From contig CAYMCV010000048.1 in the NCBI GenBank assembly GCA_964389005.1, positions 1-17,942 on the forward strand: DNA of 17,942 nt. The letters run 5' to 3'. Every line of letters starts with the position of its first letter. Positions within the stretch are counted from its first letter, which is position 1. The translations under genes and the position numbers were made by a program. This document shows, piece by piece, positions 1-7,120 of the stretch. The notes beneath the pieces are model-generated. The model worked only from the letters and a program-made list of their open reading frames with translations. It was not told where the DNA came from and searched no databases. This DNA is from CAYMCV01 sp964389005 (GTDB lineage: Bacteria; Bacillota; Clostridia; Lachnospirales; Lachnospiraceae).

Positions 1-40
1 TTAAATTATAAACATCTGCCAGTAGAGGACAAACAGTGCG

Positions 41-343
41 ATGACAATGAAGCAGGAAGTCGAGAAGGCGCTGGAGGATTATCTGAAGCAGTATCAAGAT
101 CATTTTTTGAATGATTTTGCGCCGTTTGATTCCATGAATCCGACATTGGAGAATATTACGGAGTTCTTTTTGAATCGAATGCAGGAAATACTGAATCGAT
201 TGGGATGGGTCATCTTCTGCATTGAAGTTGCGGAAACTCCGACGCGCTCCTATATTATTAGTTTGGTGGAGAACAGTGCAGAAGAACTGTTACGTCAACA
301 AAATGCACCACAGGATGTGATTAACGAAGTTTTTAACGATTAA
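41..343 (+). CDS. 6-carboxy/6-pyruvoyl-tetrahydropterin synthase (QueD/PTPS)-like fragment, N-terminus missing
   Basis: The 100 residues look like the C-terminal two thirds of the QueD/PTPS family (T-fold; full members about 120-140 aa). Visible are the DH-x-LND signature (YQDHFLND, around residue 20) with the family's acid/histidine pair, the PFDxxNPTxEN motif, and AETPTRSY, where the family's pterin-binding glutamate lies. The N-terminal part that normally carries the zinc-binding histidines (HGH) and the catalytic cysteine is absent. In-frame stops TAA (2-4) and TAG (23-25) rule out a simple in-frame extension, so this is a short protein starting at ATG 41 (GAGGA at 25-29, rather distant), or a gene broken by a frameshift near 30-41: frame 1 is open from the window edge through that point. 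Family membership is inferred from motifs. Activity is unlikely without the missing half. Whether it is cotranscribed with the redox genes downstream (21-bp gap) is unknown. Confidence 0.55.
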   Translation: MTMKQEVEKALEDYLKQYQDHFLNDFAPFDSMNPTLENITEFFLNRMQEILNRLGWVIFCIEVAETPTRSYIISLVENSAEELLRQQNAPQDVINEVFND

Positions 344-364
344 ATCTACTACAAGGAGATTACA

Positions 365-976
365 ATGAGAACGAAGAAAACAATAATTGCTGTGATGGTA
401 TGTGTTGCAATGATTCTATTGAACGGTTGTGCGCTGGCGAATTATTTAGAGAAATCCAATAGCGCAAAGAGTGAGATGGAAAGAAAAGAAGCCGAGAAAC
501 AGCAGGAGTTGGAACAAATGTCAGAGAACGAGAGCGTATCGGATCAAACGGACGCGCAGGGCGATGCGAATGGTACATTTTTATCACAGGATTTTGACGG
601 GAATGAGATTGACCAATCAATTTTTAGCAAAGCAGATGTAACGGTTGTCAATATCTGGGCGACCTATTGCGGTCCTTGTCTGGAAGAACTTCCGGATCTT
701 GCGAATTTTGCCAATGATTACGAGGATGACGGTGTACAGGTGGTCGGAATTTGCGTAGATGTATATGATGAAGATTCATTGGCATATGCACAGGAACTGG
801 CAATTTCTAGCGGTGTCAAATACACGAATCTGGTCGTCAATGACAGCCTGAATGAATGGTATGTAAAGAATGTGCAGTATGTACCGACAACAATTGTCGT
901 AGATAGTGAGGGTAATATTCTGTCGGAGAACGTCGGAGGAATGGGCTATGAAGAGTTCGCGGGACTCGTTGAATAA
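365..976 (+). CDS. TlpA/ResA-like thioredoxin-family lipoprotein
   Basis: This 203-aa protein starts at an ATG with AAGGAG at 353-358. A lipoprotein signal peptide (MRTKK, hydrophobic stretch, lipobox LNGC with Cys22) is followed by a charged Glu/Lys/Ser-rich tether (about 30-70) and a thioredoxin-fold domain (about 70-203). The active site is WATYCGPC (Cys102/Cys105), and the conserved cis-proline is in YVPTT (Pro174). Members of the TlpA/ResA/AlkhydPerox-Redoxin group reduce or exchange disulfides in exported proteins while anchored outside the cytoplasmic membrane. The two genes behind it (CXXC peptide and Fe-S membrane protein) suggest an electron-supply pathway instead of a neighbouring CcdA; that link is inference. 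The stop overlaps the next gene by 29 bases. Confidence 0.88.
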   Translation: MRTKKTIIAVMVCVAMILLNGCALANYLEKSNSAKSEMERKEAEKQQELEQMSENESVSDQTDAQGDANGTFLSQDFDGNEIDQSIFSKADVTVVNIWATYCGPCLEELPDLANFANDYEDDGVQVVGICVDVYDEDSLAYAQELAISSGVKYTNLVVNDSLNEWYVKNVQYVPTTIVVDSEGNILSENVGGMGYEEFAGLVE

Positions 977-1133
977 ACGTTCGTTACGCAGACCGGAGCG
1001 CAGAGATATGGCGGCGTTGTTACTGATTTTCTTTGGGGCAATGATCATTATTATCGGTGTCGATTCGGGTGAGGTGCAAATACTGTGGCAAAAAGCGATT
1101 CGCATCTGTTTGGAGTGTATCGGTATCGGCTAA
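948..1133 (+). CDS. CD1871A-family small membrane CXXC protein
   Basis: This 61-aa protein overlaps the 3' end of the thioredoxin gene in another frame. I chose ATG 948 because GGAGGA lies at 935-940, seven bases upstream; an earlier in-frame start at 906 has no such site. It has a basic N-terminus (RRPERRD), one hydrophobic helix (about 21-38) and a C-terminal KAIRICLECIGIG tail with a CLEC motif. The hydrophobic-helix plus ICLECIGIG layout matches my recollection of the CD1871A-type CXXC proteins of Clostridia, whose function is not known. The overlap with the thioredoxin gene and the 16-bp gap to the polyferredoxin suggest coupled translation and a joint role in thiol or electron transfer (inference). 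Confidence 0.78.
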   Translation: MKSSRDSLNKRSLRRPERRDMAALLLIFFGAMIIIIGVDSGEVQILWQKAIRICLECIGIG

Positions 1134-1149
1134 AAGGAGTGCACAAACG

Positions 1150-2031
1150 TTGAAAAGAATCAAAGACAATATACGATTGTGGGTGCAGGTGTTGTTTAGT
1201 GCTCTCACAAACGGCTATGTGATTGGCTTTATCGAAGGAAAGGTATATTCCGGAAAACTGAAGCAAATGTGTGTGCCGGGGCTGAATTGCTATTCGTGCC
1301 CGGGCGCGCTTGGCTCCTGCCCGATTGGTTCTCTGCAGGCGGTGCTGGGGCACAGAAGCGGTCGTTTTCCTTTTTTTGTGGTCGGTTTCCTCATGGTTAT
1401 CGGCGCGCTGTGTGGTCGTTTTGTGTGTGGTTGGCTGTGTCCGTTTGGATTGGTGCAGGACCTTTTATATCGCATCGGCGGTAAAAAATTAAAGAAACGA
1501 AAGAATTTGTGGGGACATCGATATCTAAAATATCTCAAATATGTGATTTTAGCGGTGTTTGTAGTAGCACTTCCAATCATTTCGATGAGACTTGGAGAGA
1601 TCGGGGAACCATGGTTTTGCAAGTGGATTTGTCCTTCCGGAACGCTGATGGGAGGCGTACCGCTTATGATACTTGATGGGAAGGTGCGTGCCGCCGCAGG
1701 CGGACTTTTTATCATGAAAGTACTGATACTGGTGGGGATTTCGTTGCTGTCTGTCTGGGTGTATCGCCCGTTTTGCAAGTATCTGTGCCCACTGGGGGCA
1801 ATTTACGGATGGTTCAATCCGATTGCGCTGAATCGGTATCATCTGGATGCAATGAAGTGCACACATTGCAAGACGTGTCGCGAAGTGTGTCCGATGGGCG
1901 TAGTTCCGGATGTAAAGCCAAACAGTGCGGAATGCATCCGTTGTCAAAAATGCATGAAAGCGTGTCCGACGGGCGCAATCACTTCTCTTATGAAAGAAAG
2001 AGCGTCATCATTTCCGGAAAAGGATGGTTGA
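1150..2031 (+). CDS. NapH/CcoG-type membrane polyferredoxin (4Fe-4S binding protein)
   Basis: With a TTG start at 1150 (AAGGAG at 1134-1139, 10-bp spacing) the product is 293 aa. A frame extension back to GTG 1057 would overlap the preceding gene and lacks a ribosome site. Several transmembrane segments (about 73-95, 130-147, 185-205) are interrupted by cysteine clusters: C41/C47/C50/C57, CGRFVCGWLCP (C88/C93/C97), FCKWICP (C157/C161) and FCKYLCP (C209/C213). The C-terminus holds two classical 4Fe-4S motifs, C237-x2-C240-x2-C243-x3-C247P and C262-x2-C265-x2-C268-x3-C272P. This is the NapH/NosR/CcoG architecture, which passes electrons across or along the membrane. Beside a TlpA-like lipoprotein and a CXXC peptide it may feed reductant to extracytoplasmic disulfide chemistry (inference). 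Confidence 0.85.
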   Translation: MKRIKDNIRLWVQVLFSALTNGYVIGFIEGKVYSGKLKQMCVPGLNCYSCPGALGSCPIGSLQAVLGHRSGRFPFFVVGFLMVIGALCGRFVCGWLCPFGLVQDLLYRIGGKKLKKRKNLWGHRYLKYLKYVILAVFVVALPIISMRLGEIGEPWFCKWICPSGTLMGGVPLMILDGKVRAAAGGLFIMKVLILVGISLLSVWVYRPFCKYLCPLGAIYGWFNPIALNRYHLDAMKCTHCKTCREVCPMGVVPDVKPNSAECIRCQKCMKACPTGAITSLMKERASSFPEKDG

Positions 2032-2076
2032 CATGGTGAATAATGTTCAAATGCAGCCCCTTTTCAGAGACATGGC

Positions 2077-2096
2077 AATGGAAAACATCCATTTTT
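2077..2096 (+). terminator. Possible weak terminator after the redox cluster
   Basis: AATGGA/TCCATT stem (6 bp) with a 5-base loop followed by a T5 run, 45 bp after the polyferredoxin stop. The stem is short and AT-rich, so efficiency is doubtful. Confidence 0.35.
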
Positions 2097-2107
2097 AGTT
2101 GTTCTGG

Positions 2108-2202
2108 GGATACAACCGGGAAGTTTGACGAAAAAAACGAGAGAGCAAAAATGCTTTGGGATAGCGCTCGGAAGGATACAGTCGGGAAGTTTGACGAAAA
2201 AA
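2108..2202. repeat. Pair of 29-bp direct repeats (2108-2136 and 2174-2202)
   Basis: Both copies read GGATACA-NN-CGGGAAGTTTGACGAAAAAA and differ at two central bases (AC versus GT). They are 66 bp apart, start to start. A shorter match (GAAGTTTGAC) recurs near 2796-2805. The origin is unknown. Confidence 0.75.
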
Positions 2203-2293
2203 CTGTGTTTGACTAATTTTTCGAGATTTACAAATGTAAAACGAATTCATTTTTATATATAATTGAAATAGTGACACTACTGTCACCAGCTGA

Positions 2294-2332
2294 TTGGGGC
2301 ACAAATTCGTATTTTCGATTTTTGTGCCCCAA
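2294..2332. repeat. GGGGCACAAA hairpin A
   Basis: Perfect 12-bp inverted repeat, TTGGGGCACAAA at 2294-2305 and TTTGTGCCCCAA at 2321-2332, with a 15-base loop. TTATGTCAACCA follows at 2342-2353. First of three related palindromes. Confidence 0.85.
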
Positions 2333-2378
2333 AATTTGGCGTTATGTCAACCACTTTTCTTGCCTAAAAATCCAATCC

Positions 2379-2414
2379 GGGGCACAAACTACAAACGAAT
2401 CGGAAATGTACCCC
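2379..2414. repeat. GGGGCACA hairpin B (imperfect)
   Basis: GGGGCACA (2379-2386) can pair with TGTACCCC (2407-2414) apart from one C-A mismatch. It is the middle member of the GGGGYACAA palindrome cluster. Confidence 0.6.
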
Positions 2415-2418
2415 AGAT

Positions 2419-2441
2419 AATGCTAATTTTTAGCATTTTTA
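2419..2441 (+). terminator. Small AATGCTAA/TTAGCATT hairpin with T tract
   Basis: Eight-base inverted repeat (2419-2426 and 2430-2437) with a 3-base loop and trailing T residues. It could act as a weak terminator, but no transcript is known to end here, so it may be one more palindrome of the cluster. Confidence 0.35.
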
Positions 2442-2462
2442 TCAAATGTGAACAATGCAAAA

Positions 2463-2497
2463 GGGGTACAAAAATGAAAATTATTGAATTGTACCCC
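2463..2497. repeat. GGGGTACAA hairpin C
   Basis: Perfect 9-bp inverted repeat GGGGTACAA (2463-2471) and TTGTACCCC (2489-2497). The same TTATGTCAACCA tag that follows hairpin A follows here at 2519-2530, so A and C are diverged copies of one element. C differs from A by a compensated C-to-T / G-to-A pair in the stem. Confidence 0.8.
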
Positions 2498-2536
2498 AAA
2501 TTGTCAAATCTTCAATACTTATGTCAACCAAAATGA

Positions 2537-2691
2537 GATGTATGACCATAAAATGGGTACTTTGAGGATGTACCTAGCGTCCAGATGTTAGTAGCACCGG
2601 GATGTACGACCATAAAATGGGTACTTTGAGGATGTACCTAGCGTCCAGATGTTAGTAGCACCGGGATGTACGATAATAAAATGGGTAACAG
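2537..2691. repeat. 64-bp tandem repeat, about 2.4 copies
   Basis: Copies start at 2537, 2601 and 2665 with an exact 64-bp period. The first two differ at only about one base (GATGTAT versus GATGTAC), and the third breaks off after about 25 bases (ATAATAAAATGGGTA). Each unit carries GATGTA twice. The head-to-tail arrangement without unique spacers excludes a CRISPR array. Confidence 0.9.
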
Positions 2692-2839
2692 ACATATTAA
2701 GGTTTCAAGTATACACATGGCGTTCATGGTATTCTCCATAATCCATGCATCCTTTGCACTTGACACGATTTTGCTACACGCAGGGAAAATCCGATGAAGT
2801 TTGACTTCTTTGGATATAGTAGTAGGGTCTTTTCCTAAA

Positions 2840-2986
2840 GTAAGAACAATAGAGGAAAAAGTATTTCCTTGTTGAAGTTCTTAGATGATTTTAACCGGAA
2901 TTTGGAAATTCACTTTACAAAAGTAATTCGTAATAAAGAAACAATAGAACTTCAAGCGTAGAAAATAATTTTTAGTCAACATATAC
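2840..2986 (+). other. Structured AT-rich stretch, possible noncoding transcript
   Basis: The sequence can form a hairpin AGGAAA/TTTCCT (2853-2858 with 2864-2869), flanked by AACA/TGTT. It also has a 10-bp inverted repeat TTGAAGTTCT (2872-2881) and AGAACTTCAA (2946-2955), and runs directly into a strong terminator at 2987-3019. There is no open frame. A TTGACA box at 2760-2765 lacks a good -10. It could be a small RNA, or the decayed 3' end of a lost gene whose terminator survives. Confidence 0.35.
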
Positions 2987-3019
2987 AGTGCCTCGGCAGC
3001 GATGTCGTGGCACTTTTTT
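2987..3019 (+). terminator. Rho-independent terminator with GCGA tetraloop
   Basis: AGTGCC (2987-2992) pairs with GGCACT (3009-3014). After a T-T mismatch, CGGCA pairs with TGTCG around a GCGA (GNRA) loop. A T6 run follows (3014-3019). It lies just upstream of the promoter of the glycosyltransferase operon and no recognised gene precedes it. Confidence 0.85.
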
Positions 3020-3030
3020 CGTGAAAAACA

Positions 3031-3059
3031 TTGCCATCTATTCTGACTTAGAATAAAAT
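3031..3059 (+). promoter_or_regulatory. Sigma-A promoter of the glycosyltransferase operon
   Basis: TTGCCA (3031-3036), 17-bp spacer, TAAAAT (3054-3059). It sits between the terminator and the GTG start at 3093, leaving a leader of roughly 27 bases. Confidence 0.65.
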
Positions 3060-3092
3060 AGTAGGCATGTAGAAGCAAAGGGGAATAAAAAC

Positions 3093-5489
3093 GTGGATGC
3101 AGTAGCGATTGTAGTTTTATCAATTCTTATATTTCTTTTTCTTTTTTTAGCATATTACTATTCTTTATCTAAAAAAGAAAAGGAAAATCATCAAATTCAA
3201 TTGAGAAGTGATTCCATTTTATGGCTGATATGGACAACGCCACCGATTTGGCAGTGGGTGGTTAGCGGGACTTCGCTTTTTCGATTGGCGGGACTGGCTT
3301 TGCTCGGAGCGCTTCTGTTGGTGTGGCTGCTCCTTTTCCAAAAGAAAGAGAGGAGTATGGCGATAGCAGAGGCCAAAAAGGCGTTGTTTCTGTATGTGCT
3401 CGGCATGATTTCACTTTCCACGGGCATGCTTTCCTATCTGTTTGCCGACCCGGCAAAAGAATATCCCACGGTGCAAATTATTTCATTTTTTGTTCTGACA
3501 GTTGTTGTTCTTGAAGCGATTACATTTGTATATAAAATGTACAAACAATCAAAATTGGAGAAACCGTCGGCAAGGAAATCAACAGAAGGAAAATCAACAC
3601 AAGGGAAATCAATAAAAGGAAAACCAATACAAGGAAAATCAATAAAAGGAAAATCAACGCAAGAAGAATCGTCGTGTGAAAAATCATCAGCTGAAAAATC
3701 ATCAACTGAGAAATCCGCAGCGAATAAAAAACTACATACGTCCACATCTACATCAAACCAATCTCCCGGGGAAGCGTCGGAACTTTTGGCGGAGAGGCCG
3801 TTCCAAAAAAGAGATATGGTTGCGCTGCTTGTAGTTATGGCATTATGGGGCGCAGTTGCTCTTTTCCGTCTCGGAAGTACGAATATGCCGGATACAGCTC
3901 GCGTAGTCGCGCCGGAAGAACAAGATGCAAGCGGAATCTTACTGGACTTGGGTACAAAACAGGATATTCAGGTGATTCAGGTTCATTTGGGGCGTCTCCC
4001 GCTTCGAATCATGACGGTATACTGCGTTTCGGAGGAAGACGGCGAATGGTTTCCCGCGAATAAAGACGCAGAGTTAACATACAGTTTTCGTTGGAATCCG
4101 CTCTGGGTATTGCAGAACACGCAATACATACGCATTCTGCCACAGGGCGACGAGGCGGAGATTCAAGAAATTTACATTACGAATAAGCAAGGGGAATATA
4201 TTCTCCCGATCAATGCGGATGAATATCCGGAACTGTTTGATGAACAGGATTTTTATGATGAGAATCAGACCTCTTATGACCAAGCAATGTTTGATGAGAT
4301 TTACTATGCCGGCAGTGCATTGGATTTCTTGCAAGGCCGACAAATGTATGAAATGACGCATCCGCCAATGGGTAAGATCCTGATTGCATTGGGTGTGTGG
4401 TTGTTCGGCGCCAATCCGTTCGGCTGGCGTATCGTATGTGCATTGTTTGGATTGGCACTGTTGCCGCTTTTTTACAGGCTTTTGTATCAGATGTTTCGAA
4501 ATACCAGAATTGCATTGCTTGGAACCATTCTTCTTTCCTTGGATTTTATGCATTTTACGTTATCAAGAATCGGTACCATCGACGCAATTATTGCGTTCTT
4601 TGTGCTTGCAGTCTTTACCGTTTTGTGGGATATTCTGGCTTTGGCCAAAAAAGAACTGCAAAGCGCCGATCGTCTTTCCATCAAGATGAGAATACTGATA
4701 TGTGCGGAAGCAATTCTGATGGGAATGGCGATTGCCACCAAGTGGACGGGCTTTTATGCCGCCGCAGGAAGCGCGGTGATATTCGTGATTTTTAGCTGTA
4801 TGATGTACAAACAGTTCAAAAGGCAAAAAAGCGTCAAACGTTATCTGCGTGGGTTGATTTTGACGGGAATGTCGATGTTTGTATTGATTCCGCTCGGCAT
4901 TTACACACTGTCTTTTGTTCCACAGACAATTGTTACGGGAACGGGGAATCCGTTTACGGTCATGTGGGAAAACTCGCTTTCTATGCTTTTTTATCATAGT
5001 ACAATCGAGTTTATGCATTCATACAGCAGTCCGTGGTATACCTGGGGGTGGATGCAAACGCCACTGCTTGATGACGGCACGAATTTCGGAGACGGATGGG
5101 TCAGCATCATAGTTACTATGGGAAATCCGATACTTTGGTGGAGCGGACTGATTTCATTCGTTCATATGCTGTTTCGGACTGTTTTTCAGAAGGATAAAAG
5201 GGCCGGATTTTTGGCGGCGGCGTATTTGGCGATGTATGTACCGTGGTTTTTTGTCGAAAGAACCGTTTTTATCTATCAATATTATTGCAGCAGCATTTTT
5301 ATGATCGGGATGTTGAGTTACAGCCTGGCGCTTATTGGCAAAAAACATCCGAAGCGGGTGGCGATTTTTTGCATTGCGACATTGGTCTGCTTCTTGCTGT
5401 TTTTCCCGATTTTATCGGGAATGAAAGTACCCGCGCAATATATCAACGTTGCATTGAAATGGCTAAGTACATGGAAATTCTTTGTGTAA
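3093..5489 (+). CDS. PMT-family (GT39) membrane glycosyltransferase with pentapeptide repeat
   Basis: 798 aa from GTG 3093 (AAAGGGG at 3078-3083; the nearby ATG 3097 is out of frame). The order is N-terminal membrane helices, a ten-unit K-S-x-x-G/E pentapeptide repeat (residues 162-211), another helix, an extracytoplasmic beta-rich segment (about 268-390), then the PMT core. The core shows FDEIYYAGSA (D401/E402, the acidic DE of the first external loop in PMT enzymes), THPPMGK (H423) and FGxxPFGWR, then many transmembrane helices. PMT/GT39 enzymes transfer mannose or other sugars from a polyprenyl-phosphate carrier to exported proteins or polymers; the substrate cannot be read here. The extra N-terminal half makes it longer than a minimal bacterial PMT (about 500 aa). 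It is followed 42 bp later by a second GT39 protein, probably in one operon. Confidence 0.85.
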   Translation: MDAVAIVVLSILIFLFLFLAYYYSLSKKEKENHQIQLRSDSILWLIWTTPPIWQWVVSGTSLFRLAGLALLGALLLVWLLLFQKKERSMAIAEAKKALFLYVLGMISLSTGMLSYLFADPAKEYPTVQIISFFVLTVVVLEAITFVYKMYKQSKLEKPSARKSTEGKSTQGKSIKGKPIQGKSIKGKSTQEESSCEKSSAEKSSTEKSAANKKLHTSTSTSNQSPGEASELLAERPFQKRDMVALLVVMALWGAVALFRLGSTNMPDTARVVAPEEQDASGILLDLGTKQDIQVIQVHLGRLPLRIMTVYCVSEEDGEWFPANKDAELTYSFRWNPLWVLQNTQYIRILPQGDEAEIQEIYITNKQGEYILPINADEYPELFDEQDFYDENQTSYDQAMFDEIYYAGSALDFLQGRQMYEMTHPPMGKILIALGVWLFGANPFGWRIVCALFGLALLPLFYRLLYQMFRNTRIALLGTILLSLDFMHFTLSRIGTIDAIIAFFVLAVFTVLWDILALAKKELQSADRLSIKMRILICAEAILMGMAIATKWTGFYAAAGSAVIFVIFSCMMYKQFKRQKSVKRYLRGLILTGMSMFVLIPLGIYTLSFVPQTIVTGTGNPFTVMWENSLSMLFYHSTIEFMHSYSSPWYTWGWMQTPLLDDGTNFGDGWVSIIVTMGNPILWWSGLISFVHMLFRTVFQKDKRAGFLAAAYLAMYVPWFFVERTVFIYQYYCSSIFMIGMLSYSLALIGKKHPKRVAIFCIATLVCFLLFFPILSGMKVPAQYINVALKWLSTWKFFV
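3576..3725 (+). repeat. 15-bp coding minisatellite, ten units
   Basis: Ten in-frame 15-bp units encode KSTEG, KSTQG, KSIKG, KPIQG, KSIKG, KSTQE, ESSCE, KSSAE, KSSTE, KSAAN. The first six units are the most alike (AAATCAA...GGA), so unit number is likely to vary between strains. The unit length keeps the frame when copies are gained or lost. Confidence 0.9.
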
Positions 5490-5531
5490 CGAATCGGGAT
5501 TATGAGAATAAGGAACAAAGGGGTTGCCGAT

Positions 5532-7004
5532 ATGAAGAATAAACGAATTATGATAGAGGGACTGACGTATGCAGGAATGCTTTTTGCCGTCTGTATTGCG
5601 TGGCTGATTGTTCAGGGCTTCGGATTGCAGGGCAAAACAGGCATGATTCAGATTGCGATGGCGATATTGCTGGCGGGCGGACTGATTACGCTGCTTGTGC
5701 TGTGGCGAAGAAAGAAGCTGACTGCCGAAATCGGAATTGCGGTACTGATTTATATGGGGTGTGTGATGCGTATCGGTTATATGCTGTACACGCCGTTTGA
5801 AGTTCGAAGCCATGATTTGTTCGAAAATACTGTGGATTCCGACGGAAAGTCAGGGTATTTGCTGCGTTTGATGTTGGAACATAGACTGCCGGAAAGTAAT
5901 GAACTTCAATTGTATCAACAACCGCTGTTTTATCTCCTGGGCGCTTTTTTTTCAAAAGTTTTGAATACAATATTGGGAAATCATGACGTATTCGGTCTTT
6001 TGGATGCGGCAAAAACGGTATCCTGCGTTGCTTCTTGCTGGACCATGCTAATTGCACGCAAACTTTTTGCCACGCTGGAAATATCCCCGAAAAGTACGGT
6101 TTATGGGATGATGCTTCTTTCTTTTACACCGGTGTTCTATCTGACAGGCGGAAGATTGGGGGAGAATGCGCTTGCGCTTCTTTTGATTGTCGCAGCCGTG
6201 CTGTATACATTGTATTGGGATAAAAATCCGAATTGGAAGCATACGTTGCTATTGGCGTTTCTCTATGGCTTTGGAATGATGACCAAAAGTTCGGTTGCCG
6301 TTCCGGCATTATTTACGCTTGTAATTTTTATCCGGAATATACATAAAAATAAATTATGGTCCAAAGAAAATTTGCGTCTGTATCTCAAAATCATTGTGTT
6401 CGGAATCATAAGTTTTCCGCTGGGATTATGGTTTTCTGTGCGTAATAAAGTACTGTTCGGGCAAGGACTGACATATGTCTTGGAACAGAATAAGGAATCT
6501 TCGCTTTATTGCGGAGCGATTTCACTCATGCAACGTTTTCTGATTCCGGATTTGCAAAATTTAGTTGACACTCCGTCTGCAAGTCCGTGGACCGATCATA
6601 ATCTACCGGTTTATCTGCTCAAAACGGAGTTGTTCGGGGAGTTTACATATGAAGTGTGGGCAGTCTTACCGGTGCTTCTGCTATTCCTAAACCTATTGAT
6701 TGCTTTGGCGGTACTTAAATACTTGGGGAAATTGCTATATCAATGCTACTGTAAAAAAGCTGCGAAAACAGAGTGGTTATTGCTAGGCGGGATGTTGCTT
6801 TTCGTAGGTTTTGCGGCGTATTCTTACTTGCGCTATCCGTTTGGATGCACGATGGATTTTCGTTATTATATGCCGATTACCGTCTGTAAGGCACTGATAA
6901 TCGGGCACATGTTTGATGGGGAGAAGGGGGCGCTTGTTCGTATTACAGGTAAGATATGCGTGTTGTTTTGCTTTTTATCCTGTGTGATGTATTGCTTGAT
7001 ATAA
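5532..7004 (+). CDS. GT39/ArnT-like polytopic membrane glycosyltransferase
   Basis: I place the start at ATG 5532 (AAAGGGG at 5517-5523), giving 490 aa; ATG 5502 lacks a convincing ribosome site. The protein is strongly hydrophobic with roughly 10-12 membrane helices. After the first helices comes an external loop with RSHDLFENTVDSDG (H94/D95), where GT-C enzymes place a catalytic or metal-binding acid. Then come LQLYQQPLFYLLGAFF (near 127-141), the QPPLYY-like motif of GT39 proteins, and GGRLGENALALLL in a later helix. These features match polyprenyl-phosphate-sugar-dependent glycosyltransferases. The sugar donor and acceptor are unknown. It is likely cotranscribed with the PMT gene. No clear terminator is visible in the following 116 bp. 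Confidence 0.75.
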   Translation: MKNKRIMIEGLTYAGMLFAVCIAWLIVQGFGLQGKTGMIQIAMAILLAGGLITLLVLWRRKKLTAEIGIAVLIYMGCVMRIGYMLYTPFEVRSHDLFENTVDSDGKSGYLLRLMLEHRLPESNELQLYQQPLFYLLGAFFSKVLNTILGNHDVFGLLDAAKTVSCVASCWTMLIARKLFATLEISPKSTVYGMMLLSFTPVFYLTGGRLGENALALLLIVAAVLYTLYWDKNPNWKHTLLLAFLYGFGMMTKSSVAVPALFTLVIFIRNIHKNKLWSKENLRLYLKIIVFGIISFPLGLWFSVRNKVLFGQGLTYVLEQNKESSLYCGAISLMQRFLIPDLQNLVDTPSASPWTDHNLPVYLLKTELFGEFTYEVWAVLPVLLLFLNLLIALAVLKYLGKLLYQCYCKKAAKTEWLLLGGMLLFVGFAAYSYLRYPFGCTMDFRYYMPITVCKALIIGHMFDGEKGALVRITGKICVLFCFLSCVMYCLI

Positions 7005-7041
7005 GCGTATATTAATATAGTATTAAGATGGTAAAAATTAG

Positions 7042-7053
7042 AAGTGTACACTT
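7042..7053. promoter_or_regulatory. 12-bp palindrome overlapping the -35 of the first LysM gene
   Basis: AAGTGTACACTT is a perfect palindrome whose last two bases overlap the TTGCGG -35 box (7052-7057). The position fits a repressor operator, but a chance palindrome of this size is possible. Confidence 0.35.
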
Positions 7054-7080
7054 GCGGGAAGCGGTTCAAAATGATATAAT
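7052..7080 (+). promoter_or_regulatory. Sigma-A promoter of the first LysM gene
   Basis: TTGCGG (7052-7057), 17-bp spacer, consensus TATAAT (7075-7080). The start codon is 41 bp downstream of the -10. Confidence 0.75.
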
Positions 7081-7120
7081 TTTAACATAGTGTAAATGAA
7101 TTGGAGAGGAGAAAATCGGA

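Larger units (their letters stand above)
2032..3092. other. Repeat-rich stretch without a convincing gene
   Basis: About 1.06 kb between the polyferredoxin and the PMT gene. I see no open frame with both a ribosome site and recognisable protein sequence. It contains a weak terminator hairpin (2077-2096), a pair of 29-bp direct repeats, a cluster of GGGGYACAA hairpins, a 64-bp tandem repeat, and an AT-rich structured stretch ending in a strong terminator (2987-3019), followed by the promoter of the next operon. The mix of short repeats suggests decayed mobile-element or repeat-element remnants (inference). Confidence 0.6.

Noticed and set aside
1057..1149. Earlier GTG start for the polyferredoxin
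   Set aside because: It would overlap the CXXC gene and produce residues unlike the family; TTG 1150 has AAGGAG upstream.
2033..2098. 21-codon ATG frame after the polyferredoxin gene
   Set aside because: No ribosome site and no recognisable sequence; it runs through the putative terminator.
2294..2536. 80-codon open frame across the GGGGYACAA hairpins
   Set aside because: It begins at a TTG inside a palindrome without a ribosome site, and its repeats simply reflect the DNA hairpins.
2537..2691. CRISPR array
   Set aside because: The 64-bp units are directly adjacent with no unique spacers, and no cas genes are nearby.
2701..2790. Transposase remnant
   Set aside because: Short open frames exist on both strands but none carries a motif of a known transposase family.
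5502..5531. Earlier ATG for the second glycosyltransferase
   Set aside because: Weak upstream sequence, while ATG 5532 has AAAGGGG at good spacing.
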